A stretch of 64,000 bases of DNA from Zygnema circumcarinatum (GCA_037447605.1 CM074812.1:1840590-1904589); one strand, 5' to 3'; shown: positions 35,486-46,997, counted from the first letter of the stretch. Notes: generated by a model from the letters alone, not told the origin. Numbers and translations are program-made.

Positions 35486-37989
35486 AACTCAAATGATAAC
35501 TTTTACGATACCCGAACGTTTCAAACGCATTAACCAGAATTTCTTCTACATTTTCTCCTACTTCTCCTTTTCCACGCTGCCCACATTGTTTCAAAACCCT
35601 AAAGACGCTCCTTTTGACCTCTGTTGAAAGCCCCTGAAATCTCACCTGATGTACATCCAAGTCCACAACAAGGACCCTTTCCACTACCTTCATTTCTAGC
35701 AGTACTGCTGACGTAACCTGTCCCACATGCACCACGACGATCACGTCAGCAGCCAACCTGTCAAAACATTGCATGACATCGGCAAACCAATCTTGATCTC
35801 GATGCTGACATCAGCATGCAATACTCATCCCAAGAAACTTTACCGCGATGTCATTGATTATGCAAAAGCCGGACCCATAATCCCGGAAGGCGTGATGTGT
35901 GCCTGCATCATCACATCACATAACATCTCATCATGTCATGTCATGTCATGCATATCCTGCCACGTCATGTCACATCACATTGGATCATATTGCGCTATGT
36001 CATGTCATACATGCGGTGGCGCATCATATCACGTCACGTCAATCGGAAAAAAACGAGCAACATAGGGTTCATTCATAACAACGACATTGGATGCATTGAG
36101 TGTTTAAAATTCAAATCTTTAAGACTTCGATTCTCACCTCCTGCAGTGTTGCACGCCAACCTCTTCTGAAGGGCCAACTCAGCAGTCAGCAGCGTGCCTG
36201 CCACCTGTCACCCCTTTGGCAAAAATCAAATTGCAAAATTGTAAACATTAAAATGGTCTCCATTTTGAGAGACAAACCCTCAGTTCTCTTTCCCTCCTAC
36301 CCTTCCTCTCTCTCCCTCTCTCCCTGCCATCTCTCTCGTTGCCTCCCCTTCCTCCTTCTCCCTCTATTCCTGCATGCCCTCTCCGCTTCTTTCATGCGTA
36401 AAAGAATATAATATAAGGCTTAGAAATCTTAATCCTGTAGAGATCCAAAAAAAACCTCTGGAAAAAGTACAGGGAGTAAAACAAAGCCATTTTCGGTACA
36501 TATTAAAGGATTTTATTTTTATTTTTATCTGCTTTCTCTGCAGTGAAGTTCAGTCATGCCTCAGAAAGTGTTCGTGTAACCAAATCTGAACTCCATGGAA
36601 GTCCAATTCTCCGCAAAGCGGAGTCGCCAATGGAACCATCCATGAAACTTTTGACATAGCTCATGTCATGCACCTGCAACAAGAGAGTAAAGAAAATGGA
36701 AATGGAAATGAAAAAAAAGGAAATGGGAGGGAACATCTTTAAACCTTAAGAAATTTTGGGGCTTCCAAGGTCTTTATGGAGTTGAGAGTTTAAGGGTTTC
36801 TAGACAGTTCGAATTTCGAAGAATTTGAGAAGCTCATTGGGCGATTTGAAAGAAGGGAAGGTGGCAAACAAAGTTGTAGTACTGTGAACCATTCTGAAGA
36901 CTATTTGTTGAGCAAAGTGGAGGCACAAGTGTCGTGAAATTGGAAATTCAGAACTTAAATTAAAAGGTATCGAGGCTGACCAGGCCTATCTGTTTGTGAG
37001 TCGGCATCTTTAACGGAAACTGGACCTGCACGCACATAGAACAGCAGTGGCGAGGAGGCCGTTCATCAAAATGAAGAAGGTGATGTCTTTATGATTTTTA
37101 TGATGTTTATGATAATAAACGTATTTTCGGGTTTTTTACCTGTCGGGGCAGAACTATACCGTCCTCAAGCAATTTCTCGTAAATCGTGCGAAAAATTGCT
37201 ATTGGAAATCGGTGCCCGGGTGGAAACACAGGCGCGCTATATGCCGGGTGGTACACCACCGGCAGACAGCCCGCCCTGCAGGACGCAATGAACATACATA
37301 TGAAAGAGGAATATACATGTACATGTATCGGAATGAATGTGTGAGAATTTGAAAAATGGGAAAGGTATGAGCATGCGAAAAGACACTAGTAATCTGTGAA
37401 AGTTTCAGAAACGTGAAATAAAGGGACGTGATTGGAACGTAGAAGAAGGAATGTTGAAAATAGGGGGTGAGAGAGCCAGAGAGATAGAGACAGTGATAGG
37501 GGAAGAGAGAGGAGAGGGAGAGGGGAGAGAGGGGGGAGTGAGACAGAGGGAGAGGCAGAGAGGGAGAGAGGGAGAGAAGGGACGGAGAGGGGAAGGAGGG
37601 GAGAGAGACAGAGAGAGGGAGAGCGAGAGAGGGAGAGAGAGGGGGAGAGAGGAGAGGGGAAGGGGAAGGGGGCAGATAGAGAGACAGAGAGAGGGAGGGG
37701 GGGAGGGGGAGAGAAAACAGGGAGAGAGGCGAGAGAGGTAGGGAGAGAAAGTGAAGAGCGAGAGGAGCGGGGGGAGGGAGAGACAGAGAGGGAGGGAGAG
37801 AGAGGGCGAGAGTGGACAGGAAGAAGGGAAGAGGCAGAGAGAGAGAGAGTCAGCGAGAGAGGAGAGACAGCGAGGGGAGAGACAGGGGAAGAGAGGGAGA
37901 AAGAGAGAAAAATCAATGCACCTTGCAAAAGAGTCCTTCCTCCACTCCATAAATCTCCCATCAGGGTAAAACGCAGCTCCCCCCGCCAT
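33959..37989 (-). CDS. HDAC11: Class IV (HDAC11-type) histone deacetylase
   Basis: Twelve short exons (37922-37989, 37140-37275, 36560-36673, 36138-36204, 35844-35902, 35646-35717, 35293-35382, 34994-35074, 34727-34803, 34562-34604, 34175-34249, 33959-34027) total 951 nt, 316 aa, with every phase matched. The arginase-fold deacetylase core is complete: VYHPAYSAPVFPPGHRF, GTHHAF (His131/His132), VVDLDVHQGDGTA (Asp169 and His171, zinc ligands), LSMHCGSNFPARK, DLVLYDAGVDP (Asp246, zinc ligand) and GGGYSS (Tyr289). In size and motif order it matches HDAC11 and Arabidopsis HDA2, which remove acyl groups from lysine. No targeting peptide is evident. Intron 3 begins with GC instead of GT. Several introns contain microsatellites and intron 7 holds GCCACGTGGC. 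Confidence 0.95.
35438..35483 (+). repeat. (GT)n-(GA)n microsatellite in HDAC intron 6
   Basis: GTGTGTGTGTGAGAGAGAGA runs on as pure GA for about 45 bp between the exons at 35293-35382 and 35646-35717. Confidence 0.9.
35905..36030. repeat. CATGTCATGT-rich patch in HDAC intron 4
   Basis: TCATGTCATGTCATGTCATG, ATCACATCACATAACATC and CACGTCATGTCACATCACAT repeat through about 120 bp, a degenerate 5-bp (CATGT/CATCA) repeat. Confidence 0.75.
37450..37915 (+). repeat. Long polypurine (GAGAGG)n tract in HDAC intron 1
   Basis: About 465 bp of nearly pure purine on the plus strand (pyrimidine in the HDAC transcript), with GAGAGGGAGAGA-type units. It gives long Arg/Glu- or Ser/Leu-rich frames on both strands that are not genes. 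Confidence 0.9.
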
Positions 37990-39271
37990 GGTCGCAACTC
38001 CTCTTCTGCTCCCCCTAACCCTAAACCCGCCATGGCCTAAAACGAAGCGGCCAATCCCCATATGTGAAATTTTGGGTTTCAGAAGAGTCGAGAAAGGCTG
38101 CATTGGCGCTATCCGAGATTTGGGGTTCAGGCCCGACCAACGCTCGTAACCCTAAGGTCATGCCACGTGGCGCGCATGCAGGAGGCGCCACGTGGCAGGG
38201 GCGCACGGCGAAGGAACACGATTACATGAGTCGCTGTATTTCGCCGCGTGCATGCCTCCTAGGGCGGCAGAGGAGCTGACAGCTGGCGAGTGCTGCTGCT
38301 GCACTGCTGCCCTGCAGGCCCTTGCAAGGGAAGGGGGAGGTCTGCAGAGAGGGTCAGCGAAGCTTTTTATTTCCCCTTTTTTTTTTTTTTGGACTCCTCT
38401 AGTTAAAGGACTTCATTACAATATTTGGAGGTTTTTATCAAAAAATAGTTTTGATGGCTTAGCCTTCAAAATGCAAAAGGGGCACAGAAAAGTGTCACAA
38501 CCGTTTGAAGACGGCAGCATGAAAAATGATACGCCAGGGCTTCCATACACCATAGCTTGCCACATATGCACAATCATGAGCAAAAGAGAGCATCTTCTGC
38601 TAGCACTGAACAAGCCATGCTCCCTTTCTTGAAGCTCTTGGCACAGTACATTTGCCGAGCTCATCACTATCATCTACACGCTTCAAGTATACACAGTCAC
38701 ATGGCATGATCACAAATGGGTGGCACGTACAATGGCACGAGACATGGTGTGGCATACTTCATTAGCACAAAAAGATTCGATAAAAATAAAGCAGACCCAT
38801 GAAAACTCTTTTTTTTTAGAAAAGAAAAAAAAGGAGAGATTCCTCCTATTGCAAGAAGGTCAAAATTGGACGTCTTTGAGCGTCTGTCTTTGTCAAAATA
38901 CGAAACAGAAAATAGAACGGGATGAACTGCATTTCTGTCGAGCCTCTTTAAGCCACACGTGCGTCGGTATCCGTAAACTCTCCTATACACCTCCCTCTCC
39001 CGGAATGGCCTGGCTTACGCTAAACAGAAGAGGAGCCATCGCATAGCCCTTACGGAATTTACACCATATACTGAGGAAGACCTCCAATATCCGCCCAAAA
39101 AAAGACCCTGAATACCCTGAAGACCCTCATATACGAGTACTACTAGAGGGTACAACTCCAGCTATACTTTACAGTGTTTCGTACAGACTTCCTTGTATGT
39201 ATGGTAGATCGTTCATGACATGGGCAGCATCTTCCCCCACCCGCAGAAAATCCACCTTTTCCGTCGTTGCA
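37990..39271. other. Intergenic upstream of HDAC; two GCCACGTGGC palindromes
   Basis: Perfect GCCACGTGGC occurs at 38162-38171 and 38187-38196, flanking CGCATGCAGG, about 170-210 bp upstream of the HDAC ATG. The rest, including a T11 run near 38383 and A/T-rich sequence to 39271, shows no supported gene. Confidence 0.5.
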
Positions 39272-42200
39272 TCATGCAAACATGGACGAAGAGTACTGAG
39301 GCCCAAACATGTCGGTTTTGGGTTGACCAGTTCCTTTGGGTCCTTTCGGTTTCGACAAGGCTTTAAGAAGGTCTTTCTGCCCTTCAGCACTATACAGAAG
39401 TGCCCTTGTTTCCAACCAGCTGCTCCAGGCCTGCATTGCGTTTCCCCCAAAGGTTTAGATAAGAGTGCATTTCTTAGATAGAGTAAGATTAGGGTATTAA
39501 GGTTTTACTACCACACTGACGATGGAGGTTGTTCCACCATTCAGAGTTCACTATTTTTAGGGAGGTACCTCTCTGTGACGTTCAAGGATAGAGAGCTGCA
39601 GACTTGGCGCCCCTCCCGGAAGGTGCTGTTGAAGGTGGGATGAAAGAACATGAAGGTCCTGCAAGTCTCCGAGTACGCTCTGCAGCTTTCGGACATTAGA
39701 AAGAACCCGTTCAAAGCGCTCATGCCCTCCATAGACAGGCTGGAGGAGCTCCATAGAGTAACGTAATTCTGCACCTCATAACATACAAAGGAGCACTTTA
39801 GTAAAGCAGAACGAGACTGATCAAGTCCATAACGGTACACGCGTGTTGTGTATGGGTATGAGGAGGGAAAGGGGGATGGAGAGAGAGAGGGGGCCGGGAG
39901 AGTTAAACCACCCATAACGTATACAACAAGAATCAGAGTAACGCAAACTCCTCCAGAAAACATTGCAAAGAATTTCAGCAATGTCAATGCTTACCACGGA
40001 GATTTTTGCGTAGATCATGCATAGTCGCGCACTGTTTTCCATCCAAAGTTGGCAGGGAGTCTATCGCACTGCTTTTTTTGGATGAAGTTTTCTTCTCCTT
40101 TATGCCCAAAGCACGGACACCCTCTTCCTTACATTCCAAATCTGCTCTCGCCAACCCCCCCACCCAGAATCACACAATGGAATAGGCCAAAAATCTATAA
40201 ACAAGCACGCCTGAAGGAAGTCAACACTGCAACTACAGCCGCCTCTGCCTACGAAACTGAAAAAGCTAGTGGATATAAGCAATTGACAGCAATTGACAGC
40301 AATTAGCCAAACACAGAAAGACTGACGAAACTAACAAAAACAGCTTACAGCTGCAGCTTACGTAGAACACGAATATAATATGAAGCTCTAACTCAACTGA
40401 ACTGTCTGATGTAACATGAAAGCAATTTTGAGAAACAATTATAAGATTTCAGGGACCCCTTACCGTCAACATGCCATGCTGGATGCAGCAGCAAGTGGGC
40501 GGCCTGCTGTACAAGAAGAGCAGGAACCACAAGTCCTGATGAAGAGCTTCCAAGACCCACTAAATTTGTTTTGAAGTGTGGCTTCTTCGCCCACTCCTGC
40601 AGAACCCACAAATTCACACATCTAATGTTACAATACATCATCATTTGAATCTGCCTAACCCAGGTCCCTACAAGACAGCCATAAAATGAAGTTGAAAAAG
40701 CACTAAGAGGGTAAGCATACTCTAATGCTCACATTGCACCATTTCTTGAACAAAATACATACTCGAATCCGAAAGCCTTACAAGAAGTAACTATAAAAGC
40801 AACTCACCAGAAGTGACTTTTCAAGGCTGACGGCTGATTTGCCTTGCAACACATGAACTGACTTCGAGATTACTTTGGAGCGTTCCGTCTTCAAGCGTTC
40901 CTGAAGAGCTGTGAGAGCCTTCACCTCCTCCTCCTTCACATCCAACGCTGCCTTCCTGACATCGTCCAGTCTTTCCTGCAAACGCCCAAGTTTGGTTGTT
41001 GCATTAGCGCACTATCACGGACGCAGTCATCATCACAAAAACAATAAAGCATGCAATACAAGCATTAATGCATTAAACATTCTGTGGTTACGTCAGTGTA
41101 TTAGTCAAACTGTGTAAGTGTTGCCCATTGTTCTACTTTCACTGACCATTCAAATGCTACAGTACCCCAATGACCAAACTTTTCATCCACGTCCTAACTA
41201 ACGATAATAAGATATGATATTTATCAGCCAACGTTAGTATCTGCAAAACATCTAAGAAAAAATTAAATGGAATACATTTCCAAACGGCGCTTCAGTAAAG
41301 GCCAATGATTCCAAGGCGAGCACAGCAGGACAACCGTGACAAGATCTGAAAATGAATTCAGTGCTAACAAAACTTACTACAACTGTACATGCAGTTACTA
41401 CATTCAATTGCCGTGTCATACCTGCATGACATCAGCGTCTCGCAAGGTACCAAGAACGCGAAGAAGTTGCGAAATCTTGTTCGCTTCTAGAACCTTGGGA
41501 AGTTCTGCAAATACAAGAACATAAAATCCAATTCACTATGCAAATTCCTTCTTTTTCGATTTAGAAGTTCATCACATAAATAAGTGTATCAAGCCGAAAC
41601 TCAAATGCCGTGAAAATGTACAGACAAGAGTTTCAATCCGCTCAAAGGATCCTGCAAGATTTCAATCCCTCGCCATTGTACCAAACAGAACGCACACTAT
41701 CTTTGCTGCCAATCTCACTCCCTCTCCCTCTCCTTCTCTTCTTACCAATGAAGGGCCTAAAAGTGTTGACCGCATTTCGTAGCCTGCGCAATACCACTCG
41801 GAGGTCGTGAATAACCTTTTCTTCCTGCAGAGACAACTTCAAAAACTGCGTCATAGAGTGCCAACAAGTGAATGATAATACTGAAAAACAAAACCAGTTG
41901 CTAGAACATGTGCAAAGGAAGAGAGATCATCACACCAAAGTCACGAGGTACAAACCAACAAACAGTTTCATTCAGCTACTCCAAACAGCGATCTCATGCT
42001 TCATATTGCCAAAGCCACGAATGTCAAAAAAATCCAGAGCAAATTTCTTGTCGTTTAGTCCCCCGCATTTCTCGCTTTCGTGTAGTTTGCATCCACTCAC
42101 AAGTGACTCCGATAGGCGATTGAACTTCTGTGAACAATCATCTTGCAGCTTCAGCATGCCCTTTGAAAGCACACCTTCCAAAGCCTCTTTGTATGCTGGG

Positions 42201-43243
42201 ACAGAGTCCACCTGCACAGGATGGTACAGACAAGGCACGAGTTTATGATGAGAAAAAAGCCATCAATTACATCCATCATACATTTCGATTAGTACATCAT
42301 TCATTCCATTGAAAACAGCACCTTCAAGAACTACAACATTTATCAAACCCAGGTAATAGGTCAGGCGTATTGGGAATTGCAATCTTGGCATTCAAAGATC
42401 TGCACTTGCACGAACCTCTTCGTCAGAAACAGATGGCAAGGGAATTTCTTCGTCTGCTTTGCTGACAAGAGGCCCGTTGACTCCCCTCACATCATCATCG
42501 TTGGCATTTTCAACTTTTTCTAGCTCATTCTTCTTCCCTTTTTTTCCTTTTCCCTTCTTTTTCTCCTTCTTCGCATGGACCTCGTTTTCTTGAACGGTGA
42601 TGATGCCAGTTGGAGCAGGCAAGGCGGGAAGCCGCTCCTCGTTAACTTCTTCATCTTCTTCAGAAACAGTTGGCGAAAAGTTTTTTTCCTCTGCCTTTCT
42701 TACATGAGAGTCATTGACTGGGGTTACATCATCATCGTCATCATCATCATCATCAGCACCTTCACCCTTCTCCCGCTCATTATACTTCCCTTTTCTTCCT
42801 TTCCCCTTCTTCCTCTCATCTTTGAAAAAACCAGTAGATTCATTCCAAGATACATTGTCCACAGCAGAGTCTCTCCCCTTTTCTCCCTTCAAACCTCCGC
42901 TTCCAATCTTTTTGCCATTTACTTTGGTCCCATTCACTCGCTGCTCCTCATCCGCCTTCAACACAGCGCCGCCTTTGCTCGCCTTGCAGACGCCGTAGCT
43001 CCTCCTTCCACAGCACGTCCAAAACCCTAACCTCGTGCTGCTTCCAAAACCCTCCTGCAGGCCCTGTCCCTGCTTCAAGCTCCTGCCAACGAGCCAACGG
43101 TTGGCAGAAACTCCTGCGGCTGCAGAAGCTCCCAATTCGAATTCAAACCCACATTTGGCGGAGTTCTGGGTCCCAACGGCGAGGGGCGGGCGGGCGGTGC
43201 AGGCGGGGGCGAGGGGGAGGCGGAGGAGGGAATATGCCGCCAT
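39272..43243 (-). CDS. Plastid-type CHAD-domain protein with duplicated charged repeats
   Basis: Nine exons (42416-43243, 42101-42211, 41746-41824, 41422-41504, 40808-40975, 40464-40596, 39995-40060, 39569-39768, 39272-39430) total 1827 nt, 608 aa, all phases consistent. CHAD domains are helical, rich in conserved His/Arg/Lys, and bind inorganic polyphosphate. Both helical halves are visible: VIHDLRVVLRRLRNAVNTFR and MHDLRKNLRELRYSMELLQ, the latter followed by SNVRKLQSVLGDLQDLHVL. The first ~90 residues are a Ser/Ala/Arg transit peptide. Residues 141-200 and 222-276 are a tandem duplication of a module: Lys/Gly-rich block (KGKGRKGK / KGKGKKGK), acidic run (nine Asp in the first copy), then an S-E/D-rich segment. 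Subcellular site and polyphosphate binding are inferred from family and N-terminus. Confidence 0.88.
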
Positions 43244-44337
43244 GGCCGGAAGATGCTCTCGCAGCCAATACTGGCCGGGAAAAGGGCATTTTCCAATTTT
43301 TTGACGGCCGGATGCCGGCCAGCCGAAAAAGTTGACGATGACGGCCGGCGGGGCGGTCTTCTGGAGATTTCCGAATCGGGACATGGCACGACGAATGGTA
43401 GCGGGCAAGAAAGTGTTCGTTTTTGATTTCGGGTACCGATTCTGCGTTATCGAGAAAATACGGCCGGCGGAAAATTTGTGGGAGGGAAACCTCGAGAAGG
43501 AGGCGGTTACTCGCCGACCAATGAACAGCCTGGATGGGTCTCAACCATTTAAAATCCGTACTTTGTGGAAGGGTTTTCTCACTACAGTACTTTACTGTAT
43601 TGAGGAAGCCTTCGAGTACGGCTTCTTTGTTGGATGGTCCTGTCAAACCAGACATGTAGACGTACGGACGATTTACAATTTGAGTTTCATGTAGAAAGGA
43701 ACCGCACAAGTAATTTAACTGCATCAGGACATGGAATCCAGTTAAGCGTTGAACGCATTTCAAAAAATACTCACAGTGATGTACCACCTTTGACTTTGAC
43801 TTCTGGTCGTCGCGTGCTTTTGAACAGGAAGGAACGCGTCCCTGCGATGCTCGTACAACTTCCAACCGTCGTATGTGCGACTTTGTGCGACCATTTCAGC
43901 GAATCCATGTAATCGCATGCCCTGCGACATTCCCTGTGACTAATGAGAGACCCATGCGACAGGTACTGCGACTTCCGTGCGACGCGTGCGACATCACCTG
44001 CGACGCAATTTCGGCCGATTTTCTTTCCTGGGCCTTTGACTCCCTCCTTTTTTTCTCAACTCCATCGCGAACCAAAAAAAAACAAATATCGGACCACTCA
44101 ATTTCTACCACGTGGACAACCTTGGACACGTGGCGCGTTGCCAATGGAAGTCGGTCTCCATGGGAAGGTGGCACCTTGTCCATGTCGCTTTCATGTGGGC
44201 ATCCATTTTAGCCACCAATCTCCCTCTTCCACTCTTTCTCTCTCTGTCTCTCTCTCTCCCTCTCTCTCCCTCTCTCTCTCTCTCTCTCGTCCTTCAGTCT
44301 CCCTCTGGCAACCCGCAGCAGCAGCCGACTCGCGGAC
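43244..44337. promoter_or_regulatory. Divergent promoter region CHAD gene / centrin gene, with eight TGCGAC hexamers
   Basis: Between the two start codons lie GTAC-containing words at about 43556-43675. TGCGAC occurs in the same orientation at 43876, 43886, 43923, 43955, 43967, 43978, 43987 and 43999. CACGTG follows near 44110 and 44129, with a CT-rich tract (44215-44290) next to the centrin start. Regulatory function is inferred from density and position. Confidence 0.5.
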
Positions 44338-45407
44338 ATGGTGAGTGAAAGTTGATATAATAACTTTTTTCGGAAATTCGACGGAGAATATGAACGAGTG
44401 ACTTCAGGAAGGAAGGAGACTTTAAAAAAAATTGTGTGATTCTAATGATATTTTTTTGCATTAATGCGAACGATTCAATACATTTTCGTCTCTTGCTATC
44501 GTCCCTTTCTTTTCACTCCGCTCTTCGACTTCTCGTCTACGCATCTCTCAATCTCTCCCTCACTCTCTCTCTGCCTCCTGCATCTCTCCCTCTCTCCCTG
44601 CCTACCTCCTTTATCTCCCTCCTCGCTATCCTCCCTCCTTTTTCTCCTCTCCCTCACTCTTTACTTACCTTCCCCTTCTTCCCTTCCTTCAATTCTACCC
44701 GAAGCCCCAGCGTCATTCCCCCTAAAAAGGAAGGAAAAAGAAACGCATGAACGAATGAGTAGTTAGGTTTTCTCTTTAGATTGTTCTTTACATTATCCAT
44801 CGATTAAATTTAAGGATTTTGATCATTTTGTGCAGGAACTTATTCCTTTAAATGGCGAGCGCACTGCCCTGCTATCCTCCTCCCCCCTCTCTCCCTTCCT
44901 GGAGGCCTCCCCCTCCTCCTCCTTCTCCAGACCAAACATCGAAGAGAGGAAAAAACTACATTTTTCGCGCGGGCTGACTGACGAGCAGGTGGATGAAATC
45001 CGGCAGCAGTTTGACTTATTCGATGACGACAAATCAGGTGTGAAATTATTACAAATTGGGCCCGTTTTGGGTCCGTATAAATGCAGGGTTCCTGGCTTTT
45101 AGGGTTTTTAGGGTGGATGCGTGGGGGACTCAGATGGACCTATATTTGGGGATAGAGGAAATGCTGGAAATGTGAACTGTTGAAGAAACAATTAACTTTC
45201 TGTAAGGGGTGCCGGTCGCTTCTCTATCTTTCCTTTTCCTTTTGTTTTTATTTAACTTAATGACGTGTTTGCTTGAATACCATGTTAAAGATAATAACAG
45301 TGAAAGCGATTTGTGCTTGGTGTTGCCATGCAGGCACCATTGATGAAGATGAGATTCGAGGCGCAATGAGGTAGGAGGCCGCCTGAATGAGAGAACAGTG
45401 GTCGAGA

Positions 45408-45478
<71 letters not shown>

Positions 45479-46746
45479 GAGAGAGAGGGAGAGAAGGGGG
45501 GGGGAGGTGGGGAGGGGGGAAAGGGGGAGCGTGGCGGAAAGAGGGGGGAGGGGGACCGGGAAGCTTATTGAGGGCAGTGTGCCCACCAGGAAGCTTGTAA
45601 CAAGGGAGAGATTTAGAGCTTTTTTTTTTTTATTGTAAATGAAAGAACATGATAGGTAATTTCGTGATGAGTTTGAGGGTTGAGTTGGATCTTCTTCTGT
45701 GTGATCACGTCAGCTCTATGTACCAACTTTGTTTATTGGGGGGGAGGGTTCTGTATGCAGGGAACTAGGCTTCGATTTCAGTGACCAGGTAATCCTGCAC
45801 ACATGTCTCTCCCTCTCTCTCTCCCTCTCTCGCCCTCTCTCTTGCTCTGCCTTTCACCATCCCTTTCCTCTCGTCCCCTTTCGTTTCCCCAAGTCGGCGA
45901 TGTTGAATGATTGTTTGATCTTGAACCGAGAATGGATTCTTCAGCTGCTAATTTTTTCAATTCATTTCAAAAGTGAAAAGGCATCGAATGTGAAGGCCAA
46001 GGATTGATGACGACCTTGACATAGAGGATTTGGAACTGGATGGTGGAACTGAACGGACAGGAATTCAGTCAGATCTTTACGAGCATGGACAGCGACGGAT
46101 CGGGACAAGTCACTTTTGAAGAATTTGTGAAGTGGATGACGAGTCTACATGGCAATAAATCTGTCCGAGAAGAAATACTGAGTCTCTATGACCAGTTTGT
46201 TGACAGTCGAACGGTAAGAATTTACTTTGTTTCCTTGTTTTCAGGAACCTTACATCTAGGTATTCAAGATTGAACATGCGTTACTTCAGTGTTACTTTTG
46301 TTTTTTATTGTTTTTTTTTTTAATGGTACTATGTTTTTAAGTGACAATGTGGTCGTTGTACCCTTCTTTCTTTTCTATATGTGGAGGTTGTCGTTGCAGG
46401 GAAAAATTTCTTATCAAACTCTAAAACGAGGAGTCCTTGCGCTTGACGAATTTTTCCCGGAGGATGAGCTCCAAGAGATGTTCGATGAAGCCGACGTTGG
46501 AGGTGAGGGGAGAAAGAGTCCATTTCAGCCATTTTTCCTTCTTTAAAAAAAAAAAAAAAGCTTAACAAAACAGATATAGGATTTATAACTTTGTTTCAGT
46601 GTTTTTATCTTGTTTTGTTTTGTGTTTTTTTTCTACTTCTATTCATTCGAAATTCTTATTCTTCTTGATGAGATGTTGCAGGAGATGGGCAAATAGATGA
46701 AGAGGAGTTTGTCGCTATCGCAAAACGGACGGGACTGTTTACATGA
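44338..46746 (+). CDS. Centrin-like EF-hand calcium-binding protein
   Basis: Seven exons (44338-44340, 44836-45037, 45334-45370, 45761-45788, 46025-46213, 46400-46502, 46682-46746) total 627 nt, 208 aa, phases consistent. Exon 1 carries only the ATG followed directly by GTGAGTG. EF-hand loops are seen at about residues 64-75 (DDDKSGTIDEDE), 112-123 (DSDGSGQVTFEE) and 185-196 (DVGGDGQIDEEE). The region around 80-100 is a degenerate hand. LTDEQVDEIRQQFDLFD, ELGFDFSDQ, GKISYQTLKRGV and EMFDEAD are centrin-type spacing. Position 3 of the last loop is Gly rather than an acidic or polar ligand. The Ser/Pro-rich N-terminal 45 residues are longer than in typical centrins. Centrins act at basal bodies, nuclear pores and in DNA repair. 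The acceptor of exon 5 (CATAG) is the least certain boundary. Confidence 0.85.
45405..45475 (+). repeat. (GA)n microsatellite in centrin intron 3
   Basis: An almost uninterrupted GAGAGAGAGA run of about 65 bp, then a G-rich stretch to about 45560. Confidence 0.95.
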
Positions 46747-46910
46747 ACGAATCTTGTTGCACCATTGTGGCTCAATTTAAACGATTCAGGGTTTTGACGG
46801 TTTGCAACAGAGGAAGCTCAAGTTTACTTTTAGGGTTTTCACACACGTACGTCTGACGACAGCGAGAGGGAAGGAGTGAGAGGAGGTTGCAGCCAACGGC
46901 CTTGCGCCAT

Positions 46911-46997
46911 TTGGCTGCATTTGGCTGCATTTGGCTGCATTTGGCTGCATTTGGCTGCATTTGGCTGCATTTGGCTGCATTTGGCTGCATTTGGCTG
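46911..46997 (+). repeat. 10-bp tandem repeat (TTGGCTGCAT)8
   Basis: Eight exact copies of TTGGCTGCAT (46911-46990) followed by TTGGCTG, about 165 bp downstream of the centrin stop codon. It is open in several frames, which gives spurious ORFs (QPNAAKCS on one strand, LAAFGCIW on the other). Confidence 0.95.

Noticed and set aside
37386-38103. 200-residue Leu/Ser/Pro-rich frames on the minus strand
   Set aside because: They read the polypurine tract in HDAC intron 1; only the first 23 codons (37922-37989) are exonic.
42392-43408. An upstream ATG for the CHAD gene (about 43408)
   Set aside because: The ATG at 43243 has better context and gives a normal transit peptide; the extra 55 residues look like leader sequence. 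It cannot be fully excluded.
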